Shown: in pieces, positions 1 to 12,400 of the stretch
Layout: every line of letters begins with the position of its first letter
How positions within the stretch are numbered: position 1 is the first letter of the stretch
Origin: Moringa oleifera
Taxonomy: Eukaryota > Streptophyta > Magnoliopsida > Brassicales > Moringaceae
Direction of reading: 5' to 3'
DNA length: 64,000 nucleotides
Assembly (NCBI GenBank): GCA_021397835.1
Contig: JAJFZO010000609.1
Coordinates: 12,402,001-12,466,000, forward strand
The notes under the pieces: generated by a model
Seen by the model: only the letters and a program-made list of their open reading frames with translations
Told to the model about the DNA's origin: nothing
The model's database searches: none
Made by a program: the position numbers and the translations under genes

Positions 1-512
1 TATATGACATAGACGGAGGCTATATGTGTAAGTGGCAGCAATAATTTGTCATGGATCCATTCAGTTGAACGAATTACATCATTCTCCATTACAGAAGTGC
101 TAGCTCCCAAGAAATTATTGTACAGGGATGATATGGAGCGGTTTTTGGTGTTGTCTTGACTCATTTCTCACCTCATTTAATGTTTCATTTCTCATTACTT
201 ATTATCTTTGGAGTTGTTCATTTTTTATTTGGAGAGATTAGTACTTACAGTTTTAACAGGAGTGGCACTTGTAAGTTTTGTGATGTCTATCTTCACTGTT
301 ACTGTTTAATATATATATATATATATATTTTGCATGTTTACTTGCACTGTTTCCTTATATAGAGTTCTAAATCACTATTCGTATACTCAATTCAAATGTG
401 GCATTAAATGCATATAATGTACCTTATAAATCCTTCAAAGTTTTGATGTGATGATTGGGCCTTAATGAATTGGAATTGTCTTCAAGAATTGTATTGTCTG
501 CTATCTTTGTAG
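1..512 (+). other. Intron of the glycine-rich membrane protein gene; window opens inside it
   Basis: The first coding exon I can support starts at 513 after a TTTGTAG acceptor. In remembered homologues the preceding exon ends in a cysteine- and arginine-rich stretch. I could not find it here, so it should lie upstream of base 1. The stretch contains a (TA)n run at about 309-328. An open frame at about 13-150 resembles nothing I recognise. Confidence 0.55.
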
Positions 513-2888
513 GTTGCTGCAACGTCTGATTTAATGCTGGCTTATGTTGATTTCTTCCTTGGTGGAGATGAAAAGAGGACTGATCTTCCCCCTCGCCTTC
601 GGCAAAGGTTTCCAATGCCAGTAATTTTTGGAGGTGATGGAAGTTACATGGCTCCATTCTCACTCCAAAGCGATAATATTCTTACTAGTCTAATGAGTCA
701 GGTCAGCTATACTCACATTTTTTTGAGGTTTTTTTTTTTTTTTTTTTTTTTGGTTGGGGGCAGGGGAGCATTTTGTCTTCCATGTTGTCATTCATATTAA
801 ATTTTATCAACCTTTATTTTCCTTACAGTTGGTCCCACCTACTACCTGGTATCGACTGGTGGCTGGTTTGAATGCACAACTGCGCCTGGTTCGTCGTGGG
901 CGGCTGAGAGTTACATTTTGCCCCATCCTCAGATGGCTTGATACTCATGCCAATCCTGCTTTGAGGTTACACGGTGTGTGTGTTGATCTGGCTTGGTTTC
1001 AGGCTACTGCTTGTGGTTATTGCCAATATGGACTCTTGGTGCATGCTGTTGAAGAAGATAATGGACCTGGATCTATTGGCAATGTTGATGGAGCAATTCA
1101 AACTGAGAGACGCTCATGGTAATGATTCCTCCTTTCTCTCCCACAAACAATTCAAGGATGTAATTATTTTATTCTCATCGTTTTTGTGTAAATGCAACGC
1201 ATGCGATAATATGTAAGTATTCAGGCATATGGTATACCTACCACATATTTAAGCTGGTTAGGGGTATAAACTAAATACACAAATACATTAGAGTTCTTGG
1301 GTACCAGAAATAGAGGTTATGAGGAGGGCTTCGATGATGTCATGTTAAGATTTGAGAAGACTTGGTAATTAAAACCCCCTGCATGTTTGTGTTATGTTGT
1401 ACCCAGGCTTATTTATGCAGTTCGTTCTTGATGTGTGGTTTTGCTTTCTGTCTTTCTTTGCAGTGTGGAAAACACATATAAAGAAACTCTGTCTGGTCAT
1501 TTGAGAGAAGACATGGTCTTAAGCCAAGACCACAGAAGCCCTGAAGGTTATCTGAGGCGCAAAAGGAATTATGGAGGGGTTATAGACGCTAACAACATAA
1601 AAATGCTTGGACAGAAGAGAGATATATTTTTTCTTCTCTCTTTCATAGTTCACAATACTAAACCTGTTGGGCACCAGGTAGTTCTTATGATGCATTTAAC
1701 ATGGGTTTATAGGATGTAATTCTGGTTGTAGTTTCTACAAATTTAAATTTCTCCAACTTGACATAGCTTGGTGTTTGATTGCAGGACCTGGTTGGCTTAG
1801 TTATCTCAATGCTACTTTTAGGAGATTTTAGTCTAGTGTTGCTTACTTTACTCCAGTTATATTCAATTTCATTGGTGGATGTCTTTTTGGCTTTGTTTAT
1901 TTTACCTCTCGGTATTCTTCTTCCATTTCCTGCTGGAATCAACGCTTTATTTAGTCATGGACCAAGACGTTCTGCTGGCCTTGCACGCGTTTATGCATTA
2001 TGGAACATTACATCCTTAATCAATGTTGTAAGTATCTTCCTCCTTAGAAACAAATTTTGTTTGACTACCTAGTTTGCTAAGTAGTGGTTTGCACATGAGA
2101 TTAGCTTTATCATGCCCAATTTGCTGAAATTACTGGGAGTTGCTCTGGGAGGATAGTGTATATGATGTCTAATTATGGACTGTTATCTATATTCATGGCT
2201 TTGTAAAGCGTACTGCTTATTTAACTGGAGATTGTTGAGTAAAATGTAGAAGGCCAACTTTGGGTTGGGGTTTGGGTTACTTCCTTTAATGAAAATATAC
2301 GAGATGTCTTTCTTCTTAATATTCTCATTTTGATTGCTGGAGACAAGAAATACGGATTTCTGAAATTGCCTCATGGGGCTTGGAATTCCTTTTTTTAAGT
2401 TTGCTAATTTTTGGTTTTTTGTCCTCTGTCATCTGAGCAACTGAATTGGCACGGATTTTTGAAGTGTTTACGAAGAACACTCTGGTCTTTCATATCTTTA
2501 TGAAAATGCATATGACTAATCTTCCTATCTTCGTCCAGGGCATTGCATTTCTTTGTGGATATGTCCACTATAGCAGTCAATCGTCATCAGGAAAAAAGCT
2601 TCCGTACTTTCAGCCATGGAGTATTAGCATGTGAGATAATTCATTCACTGGGTTAATGTAAATTTGGGCAGAGCCATTTTGTCGTCACTGGAAAGTGACT
2701 AACATTGTTGTGCATCTGGGTGTTGTGCCTTTGGTTGCAGGGATGAAAGTGAATGGTGGATTTTTCCAGCTGGACTGGTTCTGTGTAAAATTTTTCAGTC
2801 GCAACTCATAAACTGGCATGTTGCAAATCTGGAGATTCAGGACCGCTCATTGTATAGTAACGATTTTGAGCTGTTTTGGCAGTCATGA
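513..2888 (+). CDS. Glycine-rich multi-pass membrane protein (At4g32920/At5g11700 type), C-terminal 391 residues
   Basis: Six exons are visible: 513-701, 829-1118, 1464-1677, 1785-2027, 2539-2630 and 2741-2888. All have GT..AG borders and close in phase, and the frame ends at TGA 2886-2888. The translation carries the conserved C-terminal region of a plant family of about 1,400 residues, usually annotated as glycine-rich or transmembrane protein. Recognisable pieces are FFLGGDEK, PPTTWYR, HNTKPVGHQ, HGPRRSA, CGYVHY, NEWWIFP-like ESEWWIFP and LEIQDRSLY. Exon 4 encodes two strongly hydrophobic spans (about 25 and 20 residues) that look like membrane helices. The N-terminal glycine-rich extracellular part lies outside the window. 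The biochemical function of the family is unknown to me. The next gene, GATC, is convergent, as remembered for At4g32915/At4g32920. Confidence 0.88.
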
Positions 2889-4176
2889 CATATACCTAAG
2901 AAGAAACATACTACATTAACTGAGTTTTTTTGGTTCATTTTTTGTTTGTTTATTTTTGTATGGTATTTGAGAGTACGAGGTGAGTAACTGACGCATAGAA
3001 GTAGAGATAGAAAGAAAGGGGAAAAATGTAAAGAAAAATATGACAGGAAGAGGCATTCATTCATGTAATTTTCATTATAGCAGTTTGAATTTTTCTGAAC
3101 TTCCAATGTAAATATCAAATGGGTAATAACTGCTTTGGAGAAATATGTTCTGTAAAACTGCTTAATACTTCTACAAATGGGATTTGATTGCAGTGCCAAC
3201 TTGTGCATATCTTATGTGGTTGATTATGGTTACATATAGGAACTGAAAGGTCAAATCTAGATGCTTCTCTTTGAAAGATTTTGATCCAATCTCGATAGGG
3301 GGCTTTTCCTTCATTGCTGGACAATCTTGTGATAAAATAGCAAGCCTGCTCTGTTTTTCTGCATCTTATCAAGTTTAGTAGAAAGGTTGGTTGCAGGCAT
3401 ATGTCCTGTGGTTTGATGAAGTTACAGCAGATAAGGGGGGGTGGGGAGGGAGGGAGGGGGGAACACTAGCGAAAACTAAGTTGTAGGCTGCTCGGAGGCA
3501 CAAGTTATTGTTTTTCTCAGGTGGCATGATGTGGTTCATGGTTCATGACAGTGCTCTTGATGATCATCTAATTTTATACTGGTCGTTAGATTTCAGAAGC
3601 GCATTAAAAGCTCCATATGATGATAATTCTTTTCCACTAGCATTGTTATCAAAGGTAGCAAAACAGTGCAAGTACTGTACTTGAATACATTAATTTGAAC
3701 AGAGGACCAAACACTTGACTGGAGACAATTCGTCCTTAGAAAAATTGATATCAACTTTTGCTACCACCCATGTTCTACGTTGCTCCATCATCTCCCCTCA
3801 CTCTGCACATAAAGGCATAAAGATTGATAATGACACGGCCTATAAAGCATAGGAATGTGCAAGAACCCAGAAATCTTCATCTCATCTACTTTTCTATCAA
3901 CGCTATAACTCATGTAGGCAAATGACTAAACGTCATAGGGACCCAAGAAAAAAAACAGAAAAAAAGAAAAAGAAGCAAAGTTGATCCTTGGAACAACTGC
4001 CAAGAATCAGCCTGAGATGAAATCTAAATCAACTTCATTATTAAAATTCCATATATATTCATCACATACAGGGGGATTCAGTAATAAAACTGTGAAGTTT
4101 CACTTGGAGACTTCAATAAATGATTCCTTATATGATAGTAGACCTGCACAAGATCAACGAGGTTACCTGGAGAGCT
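2889..4176. other. Intergenic region between GRP-like gene and GATC (convergent 3' flanks)
   Basis: No coding exon is supported here. The first few hundred bases are probably 3' UTR of the upstream gene and the last part 3' UTR of GATC. The region holds a G-rich tract at 3435-3461, listed separately. The rest is unremarkable AT-rich sequence. Confidence 0.6.
3435..3461 (+). other. Potential G-quadruplex tract
   Basis: A 27-base stretch is made of runs of 8, 4, 3, 3 and 6 G separated by single T or A bases. This fits the classical four-tract, short-loop G4 rule on the + strand. It lies about 550 bases past the stop of the glycine-rich protein gene. Function is inference only. Confidence 0.6.
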
Positions 4177-5822
4177 TTACTCTTTATTCAACACTCTGGG
4201 AACTTTGATATAAGGCTCCTCATAGCTTGGAATAGAAGCTATAATGGCCTCCCTGTCGAGACATTTTATCAAGATAGTACCATGCTGGTCAAACTTTCGG
4301 TTGCAGTGCTTTGATGCAGGAAACAATAATAAGAAACCAACTTACCTATTTTCAAATGTTTCAGGGACATCTTCCCGTACATATTCACCTTCAGTATCTG
4401 TAAATTTGGCAGAGAAGTTAGCACCAACATATCAGAGCTACAAGTCCTACTACACAGCTTAAAGACGGTAATAGTTCATAATATCTGGTAGCTCTAGTTT
4501 GTTTCCTTTTGATTGTGTTTTATCAAATGGATACACTCATTATCAACGTGGGTAGAAACATGATCTCATACCCAGCTTCAAGAATCATCTGATTTAACTA
4601 CATGATTTTACCGAACTAACCAAGAAGATATACTCATTAAGCCTTGCAGACAAGAGTCCCAGGAAAGGACCAAAATTGTAAGTCAAGCTACTTGATCTTA
4701 CATAAGTCTTGCCAGTAAAGTTTTAAGAAACCAGATCAACCTCTAGTAGGTAACAGGAAAATGATGTGTCATGCCCCAAAATAGAAAAGGACTGGTGTCT
4801 TGACAGTGATCCTATAAATTTAGCATACATAGATTCACTATAAGTATATTACATTGGCTTCCATTTCCAGAAATGATTCCAATTAAGACTGTAACAAATT
4901 CTGCAGTTGAAGAAAAGGATCCACCATGACATAATCCAAAGAAAATCCCATAATGGAACCTACCTATAGAAAGCAGTGCTATACTTAGTTGAGATACAAC
5001 CGAAAAGTTATATATAAGGCACATGACAACTGATAACATAGCTAATTAATAACAATACAGAGCAGACTCTAATGAAAGGATTATATGCACCTGCTCTAAG
5101 TGCAGGCTCGACACTGTTAAGATCAACTGCTTGAAGTTGGCCAAACCTGCCAATGGGAAGCATATCAGCACTGGGTTTTAGAATTGTAGCGTCTATCTCA
5201 CAATCATGGATAAAGCAGAATGAACAGGAAAGGTCGAAATAGAGTATCAGCTGGGGGTTGAATCAAGAAATCACGATTCTGATGGTCTAATAAAGTTTGA
5301 TTTTAAGCAATGACAGAATCCAGAACTGAGATAATTGAATTACAGACAGACATGACGATAACAGTATCAATAACTGAGTTTCCCCCGAGGACATACCAAT
5401 CTACAACTTGTCGAATTTTGGGACCAAATGCTTCGATCTGCAGTCAAAGAAAAAGCGAAGAAGAAGGAAAAGGGTGTCAATATCTAACCAAAACAAAGAA
5501 AAGAAAAGTGAAAAACCCCAGAGAGGTAAACGACGTCAAAAGAGAAATGAAGAACTTCTGAAATTTGTACATAAAAAATACAAACAACCACATAAGAGTG
5601 CAGGAATACCTCAGCTGGCTTCAAAGAAATTCGGGCAGTTTCGGCCAAACGAGGCACATCTGGTGGTTGAAGAGAGCACCTTGTTGTCACGACTGATGAA
5701 CAATTTCGGACACTTTTACGGCTATGATTGAAAAGGTGGAGGCTTGAAGAAGAGAAACAGGAGTACTCGCTTATGCGATTTGGCGCAGCCGCCTTGAGCA
5801 CAGGCAGAGCTCTGCTTCCCAT
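4177..5822 (-). CDS. GATC: Glutamyl-tRNA(Gln) amidotransferase subunit C, organellar
   Basis: Five exons in transcript order: 5822-5610, 5437-5397, 5146-5091, 4397-4346 and 4252-4177. They give 145 residues, and all junctions are canonical and in phase. GatC is the small subunit of the GatCAB complex, which converts misacylated Glu-tRNA(Gln) to Gln-tRNA(Gln) in plastids and mitochondria. The conserved core is clear: [17 protein letters not shown] at about residues 51-67, then [16 protein letters not shown] and NSVEPALRA, ending VPRVLNKE. Residues 1-45 are rich in Ser, Arg and Ala without a clear fold, as expected of a transit peptide. I start at the ATG at 5822 (MGSRALPV). An in-frame ATG ten codons upstream (5852) is also possible. 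In Arabidopsis GATC also sits beside the glycine-rich protein gene (from memory). Confidence 0.95.
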
Positions 5823-6452
5823 TGTAAAGCTTTCGGCCAGCCGGTGCCTCATTTGGTTCTTTGAAGTTCAACTGATTCCGATACCTATCCTTTCAATCGC
5901 GGACCATTTATACAACCCAAAAAAAAAAAAAAGTCAACTGGTCCCCCCTCTTTCCTCCAGTGTCATGCTAACTACTTACAGCTCCAATGTTCATGTAATC
6001 CCACACGCAATTTTTTGGGCTCAGATTTTTCTTTTCCTCCAATAAGACTGAAAGAATATAAAACCCTAAGCGTGACTAACATAACAAACAGATTAGGGCA
6101 ATAAAAACCCCTTGTTTTGGTGATCTCATAACAATCTTATGTCTTTCTGGCGAACTCAAAAGGGTTATAAATCCAAGTCCCATGAAATGAGTCTGGTTTA
6201 GTTATATTATTGCTACATTAATTTTTAATTTTATATTTGAGTTCCTTTTTATCAAAACATTTATCTGCAGGTAAAGAAGAGCTTTAATTAACAACCTGAG
6301 CAGGGAACATTTCTTCTACTTTTTTTTGTTTCTTATTCTTTAAACACCGGCAACAAGGAATTAGCTCCCAAAAGTTTTGATAGCATTCTTCTAAAGCATA
6401 TGGTATCCTGAAGTTGTTTACAACAATCATCTATGAGTTAGCTAATCTGAAG
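5823..6452. other. Promoter side of GATC and 3' flank of CABIN1-like gene
   Basis: Both neighbours are transcribed leftward, so this 630-base gap holds the GATC promoter and the CABIN1 3' UTR. Apart from an A-rich run near 5919-5931 I see no distinctive element. Confidence 0.5.
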
Positions 6453-9400
6453 TCATCCTTGGGCAGTATCTCCTCCATGTGCCAAAGGGTTCTTTTCTGC
6501 AACTAAACTGTTAGAAAGATGTAGCTGGGGAGTCATAGATAAACCTCTCTGACTCTCACTGGAAGGAGGTGTCGGATTTGTATTAGGTGTGCTCTCGCCT
6601 TCAGACATTGAAGCAGATGATGCTGTGGTCATGGGTGGGATCATGGCTGCACCCTCTGCTGCTTCACTGCTTCCACCATGATTCCTTCCATCTCTTGTAC
6701 TACCTGTAGTAAGATTCAATTTGAGATGACTATTAGAAATGTGGAAGGATGAAGACATGCTATAAAGATGTATTTGGGAAGTGGGTCTGTGGATGAGATA
6801 ATGTTTCAATATTCTGGCCGGTAACTTCCATTGTTCTCCTTGTGCAAAACAAGGAAACCAGACTGTTTCCTCCAGTTACAAAAAAGGCTGAAGCGAAAGA
6901 TCAAGGAAAGAAGCAAATAAGAACACGGTTAGCAAGAATCAATTACCAGTATGAGTGGTGATGGGAGTGATTATCCCTGTATTTGGGGACGCGGAAGAGG
7001 TTCCAGCTCCCTTTTTCATCTTTAGCTGCAAGCATGTTCACGATTCGTTCAATATTAGCCTAATCTAGCACCTTAGTTTAGACAAATCCATATAAACAGT
7101 CCCCTATAGAAAAAGGGTATACTTTTTTCTTATCTTTTCATGTGAGTTCTTTTTTCTTTTACTTCTTTTCTCTGGAAGGAAATAAGATTACAGAGAAGTG
7201 TAAATGTTACATGTTGATCACCCACAATCTCTACAAAACACCTAAAGAGTAAAATACTCCTACAAACTAAGTGTGCTCCGTCAAGATGCAATTTTCATCA
7301 TAATAATGGAACTGATATCACGCAGCTATTTTAGCTTCCATACCTTGGCATTTTCTTCACAGTGCTTCACAACAAGTGAGATGTTTGCAAAATGACCATG
7401 CAATAGCGTGTAAGCCCACAAGAGCAGCTTCCTCGGCATGCTCACATCCAGGTTTTCTAACCCCTGCGTGCCTGAATTAAGTTGTTCTTCTGTTCCTAAT
7501 CGAGGTGGCACCAGATAAAGGTTGACACCAGATGGAAGCACTGAATAGGAGCTTTCTCGATAGAAATTATAAGAGCTCCTCAGCAAGGAGTTGGCAGTCT
7601 CCAAATTTTCATCTGCCACTTTCTTGATTAATATATTCTTGATTTTAGTGAGCACTGGGCTCCATTTTGTTTCAAGACTCTCTGAATGAGCCGAATCTTC
7701 AAATGGTGAACTCCACAAGTCTTTTGTTTGTATATCAATACAAAGCAACTGAAAATTTTCAAAAGCAGCATCCATTGGGTTGAGGACCTGAAACTCATTT
7801 TGGAGTCCAGATTGCAAGGGAGTGATCAATGCTAAGCTGAACATGAGTGATCGACACCAAGCAAGGGAAGCATGCCTGCAAACTTTGGCACAGTTACTAT
7901 TCGATAATTTTGGGTTCTTAAACCGCTTCCTGATTTTCTCATTTATCACTTCAAGCATCTCCAGCTTGCCGTTTCTTTCCAGTGACACGATATATTCATG
8001 CAGATACCTGAAACAAGGCAATAAATTATCAGATGCATAGACTACTAAAACAAAGTATATTCCACTCCAGAAAATCTCCAGAAACCTAGTTGAAGGTCTT
8101 CAACTACAAGTTAATTGTCTGAGGATAAGCACTTAACCATTGAGTTACACTGAATAAGATTCAGGACATGTTTCAAAAACTCATAGGATTGACTGATTAC
8201 CCATATAAGCTGCTCTCAGATGTTTCTACAGTCTTGATCTCGGGCAAACTGCATATTTCTGGCCATAAGATCCCATGATCCATGAACAAGGAAAATATTT
8301 TCTCCAATTGGTTGTCAGAGCTGCTTACAGAGCCAGAGGCAGCATTTTCAGATTGTTTCATAGATGAAATTAGGGCCTTGATATACCTCCCAAGTGCCAC
8401 CGGGAAAAGATCTTCGATGCACAAAGAAAACTGGAGTAGAAAATCAAGGTCAAATTTTGCTTTAATTGATAGATAACATTACATAACAAATGGTATCGGG
8501 AGAAAAGTTTTTTGATGATGAATACCATTTTGATAGTAACAATTGTGTCCATAGCCTACTGCATATGATAATAAAGCACTTGAAACAAAAACAAGGTTCT
8601 TTTCTTCCTTTTTTTTCCTTTCTTCTTTTTATGGAGGGAAGAAAGGGGGGGAGGGGTTGGATTGGGAAAGAGAGGAAGAAATAGTCATAGAAAACTAATG
8701 CTCAAGCAAACAACGTATGGTATGTCATTTCCTAGATCTTGTTAACCATATTGCCCGGTAAAAAACAACTAGTAAAGCTCTTTCCAAAACAGTAGAAAAG
8801 CCAATAACTAAAGGGCTGACTTGTTACCCTCTTATCTGACCGAAGAGAGATATAAGCACGGTCAAGAGTACTGATATCTCCAGTCTCCTCCAGCAGTTTC
8901 AAATAGAACAGTAAGTACTTCCGAATGCAAGTAATAAATTTCCGAGAACTTTCTGGCAAGTTAACCTCAAGGGCCTTTTTGCTCCCAGCCAAACCTGGTG
9001 TTTTGCGCCTGACATACAAGAAGAGGCAAATGGATAGAAAATCAGGTAAGAAACATGTGACATTGCGTGCATGATAAAGAACATGATGACAATGAGATGA
9101 CTCAATTACATTAATGAAAGTAGAAGGTATTTCAAAAGATAATTCTTTCAAGTCTTTAAGTTTCTTCCAGCAATTCATACTGCTACATTTATCGCCACAT
9201 TAAAACTAGTTTAAACCTAGAAAAGAAAATATTTCAACTTCCTGGATATATGACACATGAAAATTCTGTAAAGCATTCTACATAACTAATAATCATGTAG
9301 GCCCTAAATTATGAAACTTCAAAGTGAGTGTTCAAAATCCTATGTCAACAATACAAATATAGAAATATAAAGAAGCTTGTGATCGAACCTTCCTTTTTTG

Positions 9401-12400
9401 ACCATGCCATCGATCTCCCACATATTTATTGTAAAGCATGACCGAGATGACTTAAAGCAAAAAGAAAGTTCCTCCTTTGCCCTCTGCAGATCACCACTGT
9501 CACCCCTTCTGTACAGCCCTTGAGCAAGTGTAAATCTAGCTTTATGAAAATGCTTGAGATCCCCTTCAACACAAATTTCCAGAGCAGAAAGGCAATCATT
9601 GTAAAGCAAGCGCCACACTTCTTCCATCTGAATTGAAGCTTCATGCTCTCTATCCTCTGTCTTTGCTTGAGAGCTTCTGTCAGTAATATCTTCTGGGACA
9701 TGTGAAATTTCAGGAGCCAGTGTACTGATGATGTTCCTGACAGTATCCTTTATTGATTTATGAAAGCAATGTGCTGAAAGAACCTGGAATTAAAAGCTTA
9801 AATATAAGATATCTACGTGCACAAATATCTGCTTAATCGCAGATAGCATATGCAATAGCAATAACTATTAAGAGACGAAAAAACATCAAAAGATAAGTGT
9901 TTAAAAACAAAGAAACGGATATATTGCTTTTAAGCCAGAAGTATAATATCCACAGTAAAAACAAGTTAGAAATAAGATGTCAAAAGTTTTATTAAGCACA
10001 AAAAAATCAAAATGCTGTTAATAAGAAAGAAGGGGTTCCTTGAGAAGAAGCAGAGTGAAAGCAGATGAAACCTTTAAGACCTCTGGATTCTGTTTTCCAT
10101 AGGCACAAAGTAGTTTCAAACGTGATGCATGCATTCTATAAACAGGATCCACAGCTGACTGATTCAAGGAAATAGCCTTCTCATAGTATGATAATGATAT
10201 CTCATGTGAGTATCCAAGTTTTTCGCAGAGTTTTCCCATGTAGAATGCATGTGACCAATCCTGCCTGCAACATAGAAGAATTTTGTCAAGCTAATACGTT
10301 ATAACTATAAAATTAACCTGAAATATTAATAAGAAAGCAGACAATACTTATGTGAGAAGGCTTTCTTAAAATGTTTCAATGAATTCTCACAAAACATTAT
10401 CCACGCTGCATCCTTCGCGGGAACAACAGATCGCTGATCATAAAATGGTACAACATTCTGGAGGCTGTCATAGTATACCAAAGCCAATAACTCGTGTATC
10501 TCGGACTAGAATCACACAATACACAATGGTTAACAAGAATATGTTATAAATGTTAATATAACATAGAATCCACTTAATTCGTAACCGATCCTCAAATGTG
10601 CGTTTCAAACAAGAACATTTAGTAAATATATACTGGCAAGGATTCTCTCACATCCCAAGTCCATATATTCCAGTGCCTGGTCAAAATTGATTTTCAATCC
10701 TACAATTAATGTTTCCAGCATTTAATGTATATCAGACAACCGTGTCAATTTTAATCCATTTTAATTTCTAAAACCATACTGTTTTTACATTACCTGACAG
10801 GCACCTTTCTTGTTATATCTTTTCTATCACAGCACAGTTAAAAGAGCACGTTCTTCACACAGATTTTTCCTTTTTTTGATCAGGTCTTTATATTGATACG
10901 AATACTAACATTTAATATGTTCCATCCATCGCACTAACACATACAGCCACCTTGGGCAAATGATAGTGAAACTTGAACCCCCCCTTACTAATTTACATAC
11001 AGATTATAGATAAGGGTGAAACCTGTTGATCCGATGTCTTTGCCAAAGCCAAACTCATTAATAGACAACGCCTGCTCCTCCTTCGACTTATCTCAACTCT
11101 CTGGGGTAAAGTAGCATTCTTCCTCCATCCCACTACATTTATGTGCTTACTGCCATCATTTAGCAACAAATCTACTTCCTGTAACACAGAAACCAAATAG
11201 ACAGAGAAGATTAAACCATCGCCTTGGGAAACTCGAAGGCGGCACCATATTGTGGTTCTAATGTTCAAATCCACAACGAAAATGAAAACTAAAGAGAAAA
11301 GTAAATATTGCCTCATCATAGATATTTGCAAGTCTTTGCCAACTCTCGAAGCGTAGTGGGTTGTAAAGCAAATCATATTTGAAAAGATTTGCATTCTGCT
11401 GCACAAATTCTTCCCCTTCTTTGGTGAGCACAAAGCCAGGCCATTTGTCAGTTGCACTTATTTCCTCAGACTGAGCTAAGAAATAATACAAGTTGCAATA
11501 GACATCCAAATATGGCTCTGAGCTGCAATTCATTAATTACACATGATTCTTAAATTTCCAAAGAACTAAAAGTTTCATGGACTGGCACTATTAATTGAAA
11601 CAAACAAGCAGGTATGCACATGGACAATTCACATGTATACCTTCGGGATGAGGATGACTTGTACTGTTTGAGGCTTCCCACTCCAGGAAATATTATCTTT
11701 GTTAAGGTTGCAAGATACCCATCTGATCCAGCCTCCTCTGAAAGTTTGTCTTCACATAAATCAGAGTCATCTAAGAACTTATCTATAGGATTTCCAGCCA
11801 AGACATCATTAGGTGGTTGTGGAAAATGTTTGCGAATCGCTCTCAAAACTCTACGAAGTTTGATTAGTCCACTCCTCTGAGACATGAGCACATGCGATAC
11901 AGCCAAGTTAGCAGAAGCAGAGTATTCAAAACAGAAAGAGAAGAAGAGGAGGGGAAGAGAGGGGGGGGGGGGGGGGGTGGAACTGCTGTCAACACAACAA
12001 AGTTTGTGCAGTCCAGTCTCCTCAGATGCAAGCATGAATTACATAGCCAAATTAGAAATTTAAGAGCTTAAACCAACTATATGAGAGAAAGAGAGAGTAC
12101 TAACAGATGAAGCCTTGGCATAGGGTAGTATATACTGGAAAACATCAGCACATTGTTCCTTTGTCTGATAATCCCCACGACTAGTATTTTTGTGCACAGC
12201 TAAGTCATCCTCATAGGATGAATCACATCTTAGATTCAGACCATATAAACAGAAAAAGCACTGATCCAAGGCAGTATCAATTATTAGCTCAAGTTCCTCT
12301 CTTTCTTCTTCTGTAAGTTGATTTCCACAATCAGAAAGACAACTACTACCTTTGTCTCCTTTGTTTATCTTTCCATCATCACTGCATGTCTGATCTACAT

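Noticed and set aside
13..150. Open stretch in the first 150 bases
   Set aside because: It does not match the expected upstream exon of the GRP-like gene or any family I know; probably intronic.
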